DNA from: Granulosicoccus sp964498925
GTDB lineage: Bacteria; Pseudomonadota; Gammaproteobacteria; Granulosicoccales; Granulosicoccaceae
Direction of reading: 5' to 3'
DNA: 35,103 bases
NCBI GenBank assembly: GCA_964498925.1
Contig: CAZCKD010000011.1
Span: forward strand, 1 to 35,103
A program made the translations under genes and the position numbers. Below, one piece after another: positions 7,984 to 17,069 of the stretch. Position 1 is the stretch's first letter, and the number at the start of each line of letters is the position of its first letter. Below the pieces are notes generated by a model that saw nothing but the letters and a program-made list of their open reading frames with translations, was not told the DNA's origin and made no database searches.

Positions 7984-10392
7984 ATGAAATCTCACTATCG
8001 CGCCGTTGTCATCGGTGGTGGTGTTGTCGGTACATCCGTTCTCTATCACCTGGCAAAGTTGGGTTGGACAGATGTCTGCCTGATAGAACGTAGCGTCCTT
8101 ACCGCAGGATCCAGCTGGCACGCAGCCGGTGGCTTCCATGCACTAAATGCTGATCCGAATATTGCCAACCTTCAGGCATACACTATCGACCTCCTCTCAG
8201 AAATAGAAAAAGAGTCTGGTCAATCGGTAGGCCTTCATATGACGGGCGGCGTCACATTAGCCGGCACGCCGGACCGATGGGAATGGTTAAAGTCGGCCTA
8301 TCGGACCTTTCAGTCTATTGGCATAGACGATGTGCGTTTGGTGACACCCGAAGAGGCTGTTGAGCTGTGTCCGGTTATGTCAGAGGAAGGTATTCTCGGT
8401 GGCATGTGGGCCGACCGTGAAGGCTATGTTGATACAACAGGCACTGTCCACGCCTATGCTGGTGCTGCAAAAAAATACGGCGCGGAGGTCATCGAACACA
8501 ATCGTGTTATCGAGTTAATACAAACCGCTAATGGCTGGGATGTCGTTACCGAAAAAGGCACTATTCATACAGAACATGTAGTCAATGCGGCAGGCCTCTG
8601 GGCCAAACAAGTGGGTCGCATGGCCGGAATAGAGCTCCCTGTTTCTCCTCTGAATCATCACTACCTCATATCCGACACCATTCCTGAAGTTGAAGCCATG
8701 GACAAGGAACTGCCTATGGTTGTTGACTTAGAAGGTTTTACTTACATGCGGCAGGATCAGAACGGCATGTTGCTCGGTATTTATGAGATCGATCATCAAC
8801 ATTGGATGATGGATGGGGCGCCCTGGGAATACGGCTTCGAGCTTCAACAGGAAGACACTAATCGCATAGAAAAGGAACTGACTCTGGGCTTCGAACGTTA
8901 CCCGGTACTTCAGGATGTCGGTGTGAAGACCTGGGTCAATGGTGCATTTACTTTTTCACCTGATGGCAATCCACTTGTCGGGCCCGTTCAAGGCAAACCC
9001 GGTTATTGGTGCGCCTGCGCTGTCATGGCAGGTTTTCTCCAGGGCGGTGGCGTTGGGAAATCACTGGCTGAATGGATGATACACGGCGAACCGGAGGCCG
9101 ATGTTTTCGGTATGGACGTCGCCCGATACGGCAAGTTTGCAGAAAACAAAGAATTTATAAAACAGACAACCGGGCAATTTTATACGCGCCGTTTTGTCAT
9201 GACGTACCCCAACGAACAACTACCGGCAGGTCGACCACTTAAGATGTCGCCCGCCTACTCCGACATGAGCGAAGCCGGCTGTCGATGGGGCGCGAGCTGG
9301 GGATTGGAAGTACCTCTCTACTTTGCTGACTCAACAGACTTTGTTGAAAAACCCAGTCTGATGCGCTCTAACGCACACGATATTGTTGCAGCGGAGTGTA
9401 AGGCTGTTAGAGAAGCGGTTGGCCTGTTGGACATATCCGGATTCTCGCGTTTTGAAGTATCCGGCGAAAATGCACATGCCTGGCTCGACACTGTTATGGC
9501 CTCCAAACTACCGGCACCAGGAAAATCACGTTTAGCACCGATGCTCTCCCCCGAGGGCAAACTCAAAGGTGATCTTACTGTTTTCAATTGGGGAGACGGC
9601 ACCTGGTGGATCATGGGATCGTACTATCTACGATCCTGGCACGCTCGCTGGTTTCACGACCACCGACAGGATGGTGTGACAGTTAAAGATGTATCTGACG
9701 CTACCGTCGGATTCAGCCTGGCTGGTCCTAACAGTAGAAAAGTCATAGAGAAACTGACAGCGGGCCCTATTGCTGACTTGCCGTTTATGGGCTGTGGCGA
9801 ATTTGACATCGGTTTAATACGTGCCAAGGTTGGTCGATTATCTGTCGCCGGCGAACTGGGATACGAAATACACTGCTCAGCAGCAGAACACATTGGTCTT
9901 CGAAAAGCTCTGCTACAAGCCGGTAAAGAATTCGGTATTCGAGAATACGGGTTCAATGCCCTGTTGAGTTTGCGACTGGAAAAAAGCTTTGGCATCTGGA
10001 GTGCAGAATTCACACAAGCCTACACACCGGGACAAACCGGTATGGACCGTTGGGTCGACTGGAGTAAAGAAAACTTCGTCGGTCGCGAGGCTGCGGTGCA
10101 AGAGCGAGACGGTGAAGGACCTACACAAGTTGTCGTCACACTGCAGGTGGATTCAGCTGATGCGGATGCCAGTGGCTACGAACCCATTTGGAAAAAGGGA
10201 AAACTTGTTGGGTTTATCACGTCTGGTGGATACGGTCATACCGTAAAGCAATCGCTGGCGATGGCTATGCTCGACAAAGACTGCAGCGCCATTGGTACAG
10301 AGGTCACGGTTCATATTGTTGGTGTCGAGAAAAAAGCAAAGGTCATTGCAGCATCGCCCTATGATCCGGATGGCAATGCGATGAGAGCTTAA
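7984..10392 (+). CDS. Dimethylglycine dehydrogenase/sarcosine oxidase-like FAD-GcvT fusion protein
   Basis: This 802-aa protein fuses a D-amino-acid-oxidase-type FAD domain (GGGVVG at 11-16) to aminomethyltransferase GcvT domains (about 430-795, including GELGYEIH and the C-terminal barrel). LTAGSSWHAAGG places His46 where DMGDH-type enzymes attach FAD covalently. Family members oxidise an N-methyl group and channel the formaldehyde-level carbon to tetrahydrofolate. I chose ATG 7984, 19 bases after the previous stop, because the GGGVVG motif needs only a short lead. The frame stays open upstream to 7831, but that part overlaps the previous gene and has no family character. No good Shine-Dalgarno is seen. 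The gene is separated by 3 bases from the MttB-like gene. Confidence 0.86.
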   Translation: MKSHYRAVVIGGGVVGTSVLYHLAKLGWTDVCLIERSVLTAGSSWHAAGGFHALNADPNIANLQAYTIDLLSEIEKESGQSVGLHMTGGVTLAGTPDRWEWLKSAYRTFQSIGIDDVRLVTPEEAVELCPVMSEEGILGGMWADREGYVDTTGTVHAYAGAAKKYGAEVIEHNRVIELIQTANGWDVVTEKGTIHTEHVVNAAGLWAKQVGRMAGIELPVSPLNHHYLISDTIPEVEAMDKELPMVVDLEGFTYMRQDQNGMLLGIYEIDHQHWMMDGAPWEYGFELQQEDTNRIEKELTLGFERYPVLQDVGVKTWVNGAFTFSPDGNPLVGPVQGKPGYWCACAVMAGFLQGGGVGKSLAEWMIHGEPEADVFGMDVARYGKFAENKEFIKQTTGQFYTRRFVMTYPNEQLPAGRPLKMSPAYSDMSEAGCRWGASWGLEVPLYFADSTDFVEKPSLMRSNAHDIVAAECKAVREAVGLLDISGFSRFEVSGENAHAWLDTVMASKLPAPGKSRLAPMLSPEGKLKGDLTVFNWGDGTWWIMGSYYLRSWHARWFHDHRQDGVTVKDVSDATVGFSLAGPNSRKVIEKLTAGPIADLPFMGCGEFDIGLIRAKVGRLSVAGELGYEIHCSAAEHIGLRKALLQAGKEFGIREYGFNALLSLRLEKSFGIWSAEFTQAYTPGQTGMDRWVDWSKENFVGREAAVQERDGEGPTQVVVTLQVDSADADASGYEPIWKKGKLVGFITSGGYGHTVKQSLAMAMLDKDCSAIGTEVTVHIVGVEKKAKVIAASPYDPDGNAMRA

Positions 10393-10395
10393 TGC

Positions 10396-11955
10396 ATGAA
10401 TGATTCAGACAATGCAAAGGCGCCCCGCAAAGGACGTCGCCGGACTCGAAAATCTACCCCAACAACTGCGCCTGCAAGGCAAGTTAATTATCGGCAGTTA
10501 AGAAATCCGTTTCCGCCGATGGAGGTATTTCCGGCCGAGCAAATTGCAGACATGCACGACTCAGCACTTCGATTACTTGAAGAACTGGGCATGAAAGTAT
10601 TGCTGCCTGAAGCCAGAGAAATTTTTGCAAAAGCAGGCGCAAAAGTCGATGAAGCTACCGAGATGGTGTACATCGGCAGGGACATCATAGAAGCAGCCCT
10701 TAAAACACCACCCAGGTCCATACCGTGTGTGGCAGGTGCACGCCATCGCGACTTCACTCTGGAGCTGGGCAGCCTGACATTTCAGCCGGGCGCAGGTGCG
10801 CCCAATGCTACGGATTTAGAACGTGGTCGTCGACCTGGGTCTGCTAGAGACTTTCGTGAATTTACTCAGCTGACACATTACTTTGATGTGTTTCAAATGG
10901 TATCGCCACTAGTGGAGCCTCAAGATATTGCGCCGCATCTGCGTCACTATTTCACAACCGAATGCCAGTTGTCTCTCACTGACAAGTTCCCGTTTTTGTT
11001 TTCTCGCGGTACCCCGCAGGTGATGGACTGTTTTGAAATGCTCAGTGGTTATAGAGGGCTATCGGATGATGAGTTCAAAAGCAATGCTCATAGCTACACC
11101 ATCATTAATACAAACAGCCCAAGAACACTTGATAACTGCATGGCGCAAGGCTTAATCGACTTCGCACGCTATGGGCAACTGTCCATCGTAACGCCGTTTA
11201 CCTTGATGGGCGCTATGGCACCGATCACCGTAGCAGGATCAATCACACTGAGTCATGCAGAAGCTATGGCAGCCATTGCGCTAACGCAACTGGTAAACCC
11301 GGGGGCACCTGTTTGTTATGGCACCTTCACCTCCAATGTGGATATGAAATCCGGTGCGCCAGCCTTCGGCACACCCGCACACTTCCAGGCATCGTTGGCA
11401 GCAGGTCAACTTGCTCGGTATCTAGGCTTACCATGGCGAAGTGCTGCAGGTTCTGCATCGACAACCAATGATGTGCAAGCTGCCAATGAAAACCAGTTTG
11501 GTTTATGGGGCTGCCTGATGGCCGGAGCAACCGTGATCATTCATTCAGCCGGGTGGCTGGAAGGCGGCTTGTCAGTGTCCTATGAAAAATTAGTCACCGA
11601 TGCAGAAGTTTTAAATATGATTGCAGAACTCTGTGCAGGAACCCAAGCAGGAACCGACGAAATCGGATTTGATCACGCCATGAAAGAAGTTGCACCCAGT
11701 GGCCATTTCTTTGCCACCTCGCAAACCATGGCCCGCTACAGCACCGAGTTCTACCAGCCGATCGTTCACGATTATGCCAACTTCGGCACCTGGAAGGAAC
11801 GCGGTGCAAAAGATACATCAACTCGTGCCACTGAAGTATGGAAACGCATTCTCGCAGAAGACCTTCGCCCTGAAATTGATCAGGAAAAAATGGATGAGCT
11901 TAAGATATTCATCGACAAACGTACGGCCGAGGGTGGCGCTGCGCCGGTTAGTTAA
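10396..11955 (+). CDS. MttB-family (COG5598) methyltransferase, non-pyrrolysine
   Basis: This 519-aa protein belongs to the trimethylamine methyltransferase family, a TIM-barrel enzyme that removes methyl groups from quaternary or tertiary amines. Recognisable stretches are NPFPPMEVF, ALRLLEELGMKV, the central FTLMGAMAPITVAGSITL and FASLAAGQLARYLGLPWR-like regions, and AGWLEGGLSVSYEKLVTDAE. No in-frame stop interrupts the gene, so it is the pyrrolysine-free type, like the glycine betaine methyltransferase MtgB. Residues 1-35 form a basic tail (KAPRKGRRRTRK), as in many aerobic homologues. It starts 3 bases after the DMGDH-like stop and is probably translationally coupled. The usual corrinoid partner (MttC type) is not encoded in the window. 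Confidence 0.84.
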   Translation: MNDSDNAKAPRKGRRRTRKSTPTTAPARQVNYRQLRNPFPPMEVFPAEQIADMHDSALRLLEELGMKVLLPEAREIFAKAGAKVDEATEMVYIGRDIIEAALKTPPRSIPCVAGARHRDFTLELGSLTFQPGAGAPNATDLERGRRPGSARDFREFTQLTHYFDVFQMVSPLVEPQDIAPHLRHYFTTECQLSLTDKFPFLFSRGTPQVMDCFEMLSGYRGLSDDEFKSNAHSYTIINTNSPRTLDNCMAQGLIDFARYGQLSIVTPFTLMGAMAPITVAGSITLSHAEAMAAIALTQLVNPGAPVCYGTFTSNVDMKSGAPAFGTPAHFQASLAAGQLARYLGLPWRSAAGSASTTNDVQAANENQFGLWGCLMAGATVIIHSAGWLEGGLSVSYEKLVTDAEVLNMIAELCAGTQAGTDEIGFDHAMKEVAPSGHFFATSQTMARYSTEFYQPIVHDYANFGTWKERGAKDTSTRATEVWKRILAEDLRPEIDQEKMDELKIFIDKRTAEGGAAPVS

Positions 11956-11975
11956 AAAACAAAATATTGTTTTTT
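11954..11975 (+). terminator. AT-rich palindrome at the end of the MttB-like operon
   Basis: AAAAAACAA and TTGTTTTTT flank a 4-base loop immediately after the MttB-like stop codon. The right arm ends in six T, so the structure could act as an intrinsic terminator, although the stem has almost no GC pairs. It is the only termination-like structure before the next gene. Confidence 0.4.
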
Positions 11976-12155
11976 AGCGACTGGCTTGGCTTAAACCAAC
12001 TCCAGCCATATTGAAGTGTTACTGAGAATATGTGTAGATCCGTCCCATATTAATTGTGTATTGACGTATGACGAGGTATCTACCATTGTTACTAGGCCGT
12101 CGAGAAAAACACCTGATGGCAACACATCTCGCGAAACACATAGGTAATCTCATCA

Positions 12156-13022
12156 ATGTCGTATAGAAATAAGCCATATGCATTTGGCCTGTTGTCTTTA
12201 GCGCTAACCATCGGCGCTTGCTCCAGCTCCTCACCTCCGCCAGACAATACTGGACCTGGAACTGACACACCAATCTCAAGCCTGTCCGACAGTGTCGGCT
12301 CTCTTAGCGATGTAGAACGGCTGGGGTGGTTCGTACTTATTGATGATGCAGAATTTGATGAAATCAGCGGATTTGCCACATTTTTCGTATTAAACGAACA
12401 AGATCGATTAGAGAATCCACTTACTGAAGTTTTGGACGCTGTTGGTGATACATGCACCGTCGAAGAACTATCGTTCGACGCTCCAACACAAACAGATGAA
12501 CTGCTCAATGATTTTACTTCCCTTTCTGCAGGTGAGATTTTAACACTAACGTCCTCAAACGGATCCTACGGAGAATTATCACGGCGGGAGCTTCAGAGTG
12601 GAATCGGTTACGTTAGCCCAGATGATCTTCCGTACCCCTCCCCCACGGTTCTGACTGCGTCTGTACCCGGTGATGAATTCCCAGCTGCATCCGTCACCGT
12701 TGAAGCCCCTTCGGCGGTTACAAACTTAACGTTGGATCTTAATGAGTTAGTAGAGGAAGGTACGTCGATACAGTGGACGGCCTCTGATAGTAATGACACG
12801 ATACTCGCGATGTCATTCAACGATTCAACCAACATCGACACGTTCATTGAATGCTACGTCATCGACGACGGTGAGTTCACCTTGCCTGCAATAGTTCATG
12901 GGGAAGCGGACGCCCTCTCACCGACAGACGCTCAATTAACGTTTGATGGAGCAGCACGAGTACGTGCAGGTTCTTCTAGACAAGGCTCAGATCTGTTTAT
13001 ATTTGTTCGTAGCACACCGTAG
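12156..13022 (+). CDS. Putative lipoprotein, unknown function
   Basis: I do not recognise this 288-aa protein. It starts with a signal peptide and a lipobox LTIGAC, with Cys22 as the acylation site. A Ser/Pro-rich linker (SSSSPPPDNTGPGTDTP) follows, as in outer-membrane lipoproteins. The rest is acidic, rich in Asp, Ser and Thr, and looks like a secreted beta-rich domain. It has two further cysteines (CTVEEL and ECYVID). A Shine-Dalgarno is not obvious; AGG lies rather far upstream. It follows the MttB operon by 200 bases and precedes another lipoprotein gene. Position gives no clear role. Confidence 0.65.
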   Translation: MSYRNKPYAFGLLSLALTIGACSSSSPPPDNTGPGTDTPISSLSDSVGSLSDVERLGWFVLIDDAEFDEISGFATFFVLNEQDRLENPLTEVLDAVGDTCTVEELSFDAPTQTDELLNDFTSLSAGEILTLTSSNGSYGELSRRELQSGIGYVSPDDLPYPSPTVLTASVPGDEFPAASVTVEAPSAVTNLTLDLNELVEEGTSIQWTASDSNDTILAMSFNDSTNIDTFIECYVIDDGEFTLPAIVHGEADALSPTDAQLTFDGAARVRAGSSRQGSDLFIFVRSTP

Positions 13023-13050
13023 TCTAAGCACAACAGATTCAAACTTGCCA

Positions 13051-13089
13051 GGCCCGATCCGCACTCTGATCTTATGTGTAGATCGGGCC
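13051..13089. terminator. 9-bp inverted repeat after the lipoprotein gene
   Basis: GGCCCGATC (13051-13059) and GATCGGGCC (13081-13089) pair perfectly around a 21-base loop, 28 bases after the stop codon. There is no T-run, so it may stabilise the mRNA end or assist termination instead of being a classical intrinsic terminator. It could also be an operator-like palindrome for the next gene. Confidence 0.4.
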
Positions 13090-13229
13090 CTAGAAGTTTA
13101 GGGTACCTTATCGACGTTTTTAGTTGCCCCGAGTATCTTTAAGAATCAGGCATATCCATTGCGGATTTCTAACTTAAAATGCTTATCGAAAATCAGCTGT
13201 ACAAGGCGAACGCTTAAAAGGTAATAAGT

Positions 13230-14144
13230 ATGTCTATTTTTTCATCCTACCTACTCAGACTATCGAAAATATCATCGATATTAATTTGCACTGCATTCGC
13301 AGTCGGTTGTTCGACGGCATCGAGTTCTTTCGACAGAGAATTTGCGGAAACCATGTACGGGGCCAGCGAATTATCAGATGAAGAGTACGAATTTAGGATA
13401 AACGGTTTTTTTTCCGATGCTCAAAGAAACAACATAAAGAGAGCCCACACATTGTTTTTCCCAAGCGTTCGTAGTCAATTCACTGAAAGCGAGTTGGAAG
13501 CATTTCTTGATGATCACTCACTGCTGGGCATGAAATCATTTGAATTAGACAAGATAAATAATTCAGATGATAAACATATTACTGTGCTGAGCGGTGACCG
13601 TGGTACGACCAATAGCATCTATGAAGTCATTAACTCTAAAGATATACCCATGAAAATTGGTATTAAGCACGTGCGATATGGCAAACGACTCTGGGTAGAG
13701 ACGGTCTATATTCCAGCCAGCGCGATGAATAGCGAAACGGAAGAATATGAGTACGAATTTTCTCCTGCGATTCCCGACGGCCTTGCATTAAAAGAACTAT
13801 TGTCAGCGGCATACCAGAGCTTTCTTGAAACTCGTGCAACGAAAAAAAGATACGACGTTTCATCGACACCTGAAAGTGCTTTCAGAGCAAACCTGTCATT
13901 TAGTCAATTCAAAGATCAGCACCCGGAAGTATTTCGTAGCGATGTCGAAATGAGAAAGATCACGAATTCCGACAACATTGAAATTACCTCCAGTCCAGAG
14001 CGCCAGTTAAATCCCGCAGCTTTTGAGGTCGAGTTTGCCAACATCAATGCGGTCGCAGATACCAAGTTGAAAATGCGTTTAACTTATGAAGGGATAAAAT
14101 GGGAGTCTTTTGTCACAGACTTCAAAGTCGTGAGTGAAGATTAA
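13230..14144 (+). CDS. Putative lipoprotein, unknown function, AT-rich
   Basis: This 304-aa protein has an N-terminal hydrophobic segment and a lipobox FAVGC, with Cys27 as the acylation site. No known domain is recognised. The mature part is charged and Glu/Lys-rich with several aromatic segments; two stretches (about 55-85 and 220-250) share the flavour SQFTESELEAF / LSFSQFKDQHPEVF. AAAGG at 13217-13221 lies 8 bases before the ATG. Hand counts of two 60-base rows gave 32% and 43% GC, against 53% in a row of the MttB gene, so it may have been acquired separately. Confidence 0.62.
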   Translation: MSIFSSYLLRLSKISSILICTAFAVGCSTASSSFDREFAETMYGASELSDEEYEFRINGFFSDAQRNNIKRAHTLFFPSVRSQFTESELEAFLDDHSLLGMKSFELDKINNSDDKHITVLSGDRGTTNSIYEVINSKDIPMKIGIKHVRYGKRLWVETVYIPASAMNSETEEYEYEFSPAIPDGLALKELLSAAYQSFLETRATKKRYDVSSTPESAFRANLSFSQFKDQHPEVFRSDVEMRKITNSDNIEITSSPERQLNPAAFEVEFANINAVADTKLKMRLTYEGIKWESFVTDFKVVSED

Positions 14145-14237
14145 GCACTCACGGTAACCATAGCTCCAACAATACTTCCATTTAACCCACGATTGCGACA
14201 AAATGTAATCCTGCGCGTAAAAAAGGTAGTTATCGTG

Positions 14238-14603
14238 ATGCCAAGAAAAAACCGATTTCCTTTTTTCGCAGGCCCACTACTCAGCCTATTCATCACACAC
14301 TCGGCGTTAGCAGCCGCCCCAAAATGGTGCTCAGCGGAATCGTTAACACCCGTAGAAAAAACCATTTGCACCGACCCATCACTGTCTGCCGCCGACATCA
14401 TGGTAGATCAGCTTTACCAGTCTGTTCTCAGCTACCGCGGACAAGAGGGTCACGAAGGGCATTGGCCGGGAGAAGTTATCTCCAATCAACGGGATTGGCT
14501 TGCCAGTCGAAGTCTTTTAATTGAGAAATCAGATATTCTGGATGCCTATACAGCGCGCATTAATGCATTGGCAAATGCACTGAAAAATCGTTGGATCGAC
14601 TGA
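14238..14603 (+). CDS. LprI-like (DUF1311) small secreted protein
   Basis: This 121-aa protein has a signal peptide ending near THSALAAAP and a domain like the lysozyme-inhibitor LprI/DUF1311 family: WCSAESLTPVEKTICTDPSL, then MVDQLYQSVLS and NQRDWLASR. The two cysteines in the CxxAxSxxEKxIC arrangement are family hallmarks. It probably acts in the periplasm, but the function of most members is unknown. The start is ATG 14238 (or GTG 14235), placed by AAAAGG at 14221-14226; the frame extends further upstream but would bury the signal peptide. Confidence 0.7.
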   Translation: MPRKNRFPFFAGPLLSLFITHSALAAAPKWCSAESLTPVEKTICTDPSLSAADIMVDQLYQSVLSYRGQEGHEGHWPGEVISNQRDWLASRSLLIEKSDILDAYTARINALANALKNRWID

Positions 14604-14914
14604 AGAATCCATTAGCTGTGATCGCTCTGATTCTAACTGGCGCTCAGTCCGAACTGCGCAAGGCTGGCACCTTCATTTCATGGGATAAACCCCAAACCTT
14701 TGTTTAGGCAGTAAGCCAATACTGGTGCCACTCGATTTCTATTGGCTTTATTGCACATTAGTAATGCGCTCGGTTTCGTAGTATAACGAACACTCCACCA
14801 GCACAATCACCCGTTTCGGGCGTGCTATGCACTACTGCTCCATCGCCTGAATTTTTAAAACGCAATATCGATAAAACACATAAATCTTCTTAAAAAACGT
14901 TGAGGAAAGCACCA
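14604..14914 (+). other. Intergenic region upstream of the BCCT transporter gene
   Basis: No convincing gene is seen. A TATAAC box at 14782-14787 could be a -10 element, but no good -35 is at the right distance. A two-step hairpin follows: AGCAC (14800-14804) with GTGCT (14822-14826), enclosing CCCG-TTT-CGGG (14810-14820). It lies in the presumed leader of the transporter mRNA about 90 bases before the start codon. Confidence 0.4.
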
Positions 14915-16642
14915 ATGTCTGTAGGTCCACCGCTAAAAACTTTAGATATCAGTCTTGCATCGTCAGGATTTTATAGAGGTTTCAACAACACCGTGGCCGT
15001 TGCCTCGAAGGTCATCATTGCACTCATAGTCGTCTGGGCAGTGATCAATCCGGAATCTGCCGGAAAAATTCTCGGCGATATGAAGAATTGGTCGTTTGCA
15101 CATCTCAATTACTACTACACGTGGTCCGTAGCGTTTTTTATCGTGGTATGTGTCGTGATTTCTGTAGTACCAAAATGGGGCAGTACGAAACTAGGCGACC
15201 CCGATGGTAAACCAGAGTTTTCCAACTTTTCCTGGTTCTCAATGATGTTCGGCGCGGGTATCGGTATAGGCATGCTTGGGTACGCAACGGGTGAGCCAAT
15301 GTGGCACATGGGCGACAACCCTGACATACGTATGAGCGCGGAAGCTATCGGGGCCGCACTAAGCTCCGCTAATATCACTCTGGCAGAAGGTGCTGATATA
15401 TGGGCAGAATATCGAGCACAAGTTGCAGCAGGAACAGTGACGGCAATTGATGGATTAGTAGAACCCAAAACAGCTTCTGCAGTGGACTCTGTTTATCGCT
15501 ACTCCTTCCTACATTGGGGTTTTGGCGCATGGGCGTGCTATGCACTCGTTGGGATCGCCCTTGCATTTTTCAGTTATTCCAGAGGCCTGCCTCTGACAAT
15601 TCGCTCGACATTGACTCCCCTGTTTGGCAGAAGCCTGGAAGGCCCAATCGGGCACATCGTTGATGTTACCGCTGTGGTTGCGACCATACTGGGGATAGCA
15701 CAGACCATCGGACTTGGCTTGGCTTCCTTCTCTTCCGGTCTTTACAACATAACTGGCGCTGAGTGGCTCATTATCGACGGCGAACCAAGTACCGGTTCAT
15801 TGTTAGTGGCTTTGGCTGTCGTCATGGTTTGCTCTACTTTGTCGGCATTGTCAGGCGTCGGTAAAGGGATTAAGTGGCTCAGTAATATCAACATGGTGTT
15901 GTCTTTTGGACTGCTCGCCTTCTTCCTGCTATTCGGTTCGACAATGTTTGCCCTGACCATCCTGGGCAAAGGTACATTCAGCTATCTCATCAACCTGCCA
16001 GCTCTTACCTTTACCGTGTTTCCAGCCAATGGAGCAGGAAGTCCCGGTGAATGGCAAGGTTGGTGGTCCATTTTTTATTGGGCATGGTGGATAGCATTCG
16101 CTCCTTTCGTCGGAATCTTTCTCGCGCGTATTTCTAAAAACAGAACGATACGAGAATTTGTCCTGGGTGCCATCGTCGCGCCTTCGATAATGTGCTTCTT
16201 ATGGTTCTCCTTGCTTGGCGGAACTGCTATCGACCTGGAACTCAGTGGCGTAGCCGAAGGAAAAATATATGCGAAAAGCCTGACGGCTCAATTGTATGAG
16301 GTCATTAACATCATGCTCACCAGCGGGTTAGCAACGATCATGTCCGTACTGATAGTGATCTTACTTCTGACCTATTTAGTGACCTCTGCAGATTCGGCAG
16401 TGCTGGTTGTCAACACCATTAATGCTGGTGGAGAGGCAGGTGCTGCAGGAAAGATGCACATCATTATTTGGGGATTAATTCTGACCGCCGTCATCGCAGC
16501 TCTATTACTTGCAGGTGGTCTAAACGCCATTCAAGCTGCAATGATCATCGGTGCAATTCCTTTTTCATTCATGATGATCCTGATGGGTATTTCACTGATC
16601 AAAGCGCTGATACGTGACGGCATGCGTGCCAATAACCAATAA
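14915..16642 (+). CDS. BCCT family betaine/carnitine/choline-type transporter
   Basis: The 575-aa membrane protein carries BCCT signatures: KLGDPDGKPEFSNFSWFSMMFGAGIGIGMLGYATGEP (split around residues 92-128, glycine-rich substrate/sodium segment), HWGFGAW at 200, and FYWAWWIAFAPFVGIFLARIS at 387-406. It has about 12 membrane segments. It should import a quaternary ammonium or sulfonium osmolyte with sodium. The tryptophan box reads W389, W391, W392 and then Phe395 where BetP has its fourth Trp. A loop of roughly 40 extra residues (about 150-190) lies between the third and fourth helices. GAGGA at 14902-14906 sits 8 bases before ATG 14915. It likely supplies the substrate of the demethylation operon upstream. 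Confidence 0.88.
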   Translation: MSVGPPLKTLDISLASSGFYRGFNNTVAVASKVIIALIVVWAVINPESAGKILGDMKNWSFAHLNYYYTWSVAFFIVVCVVISVVPKWGSTKLGDPDGKPEFSNFSWFSMMFGAGIGIGMLGYATGEPMWHMGDNPDIRMSAEAIGAALSSANITLAEGADIWAEYRAQVAAGTVTAIDGLVEPKTASAVDSVYRYSFLHWGFGAWACYALVGIALAFFSYSRGLPLTIRSTLTPLFGRSLEGPIGHIVDVTAVVATILGIAQTIGLGLASFSSGLYNITGAEWLIIDGEPSTGSLLVALAVVMVCSTLSALSGVGKGIKWLSNINMVLSFGLLAFFLLFGSTMFALTILGKGTFSYLINLPALTFTVFPANGAGSPGEWQGWWSIFYWAWWIAFAPFVGIFLARISKNRTIREFVLGAIVAPSIMCFLWFSLLGGTAIDLELSGVAEGKIYAKSLTAQLYEVINIMLTSGLATIMSVLIVILLLTYLVTSADSAVLVVNTINAGGEAGAAGKMHIIIWGLILTAVIAALLLAGGLNAIQAAMIIGAIPFSFMMILMGISLIKALIRDGMRANNQ

Positions 16643-16812
16643 ACAGCTGCAAACCATTCATTCCTTTTTCTAATAGAGGTGGTCGGGCTCCACTTAGGAG
16701 TCTGGCCATTACCGAGAGTGGTTTGGAATCTCAACAGCAGTTAGTGGGCGCTATTAGCAGGTACACGGCTAGAGCCCGTTTGGGCAAAGGCTAATGTGTT
16801 GAGTGGGGAAAA

Positions 16813-16888
16813 TGGTGCCGGCACCAAGAGTCGAACTCGGGACCTACTGATTACAAATCAGTTGCTCTACCAACTGAGCTATACCGGC
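16813..16888 (-). tRNA. tRNA-Thr (anticodon TGT)
   Basis: Read on the minus strand the 76 bases fold as a complete tRNA. The acceptor GCCGGTA pairs with TGCCGGC (one G-T pair), the D-arm starts GCTC, and the anticodon stem ACTGA/TCAGT holds loop TTTGTAA with anticodon TGT. The T-arm contains GTTCGAC. The discriminator A and the CCA end are encoded. It follows birA-coaX on the same strand, as the first tRNA of the tRNA-tufB locus does in several gammaproteobacteria. Confidence 0.96.
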
Positions 16889-16999
16889 ACTGTTACTTCC
16901 TGTCAGATCTGGCGATCTGCTTACATCTGGCGAAGACTTTTGGGTGTCATTCGCTTGCGACGAAACCGAAACTTAATGCTGCGATTTGTGCAGGCGCCA

Positions 17000-17028
17000 A
17001 GTTTAGGCATTTCAGACGCATTTGGCAA
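17000..17028 (-). promoter_or_regulatory. Candidate sigma-70 promoter for tRNA-Thr
   Basis: On the minus strand TTGCCA (17028-17023) and TAAACT (17005-17000) are spaced by exactly 17 bases. They lie between coaX and the tRNA, giving a leader of about 105 bases that would be trimmed. The -10 matches consensus at four of six positions, so this is tentative. Confidence 0.35.
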
Positions 17029-17069
17029 CGCACAATTTCAGCCAATTACCCTGTTTTTATTCCTATCGG

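Noticed and set aside
10396..11955. Pyrrolysine (in-frame TAG) in the MttB-like gene
   Set aside because: The frame is continuous without internal stops, so it is the non-pyrrolysine type.
12092..12508. Minus-strand frame opposite the first lipoprotein
   Set aside because: Ser-rich mirror of Asp/Glu/Thr codons, no start context; the plus-strand lipoprotein with lipobox is better supported.
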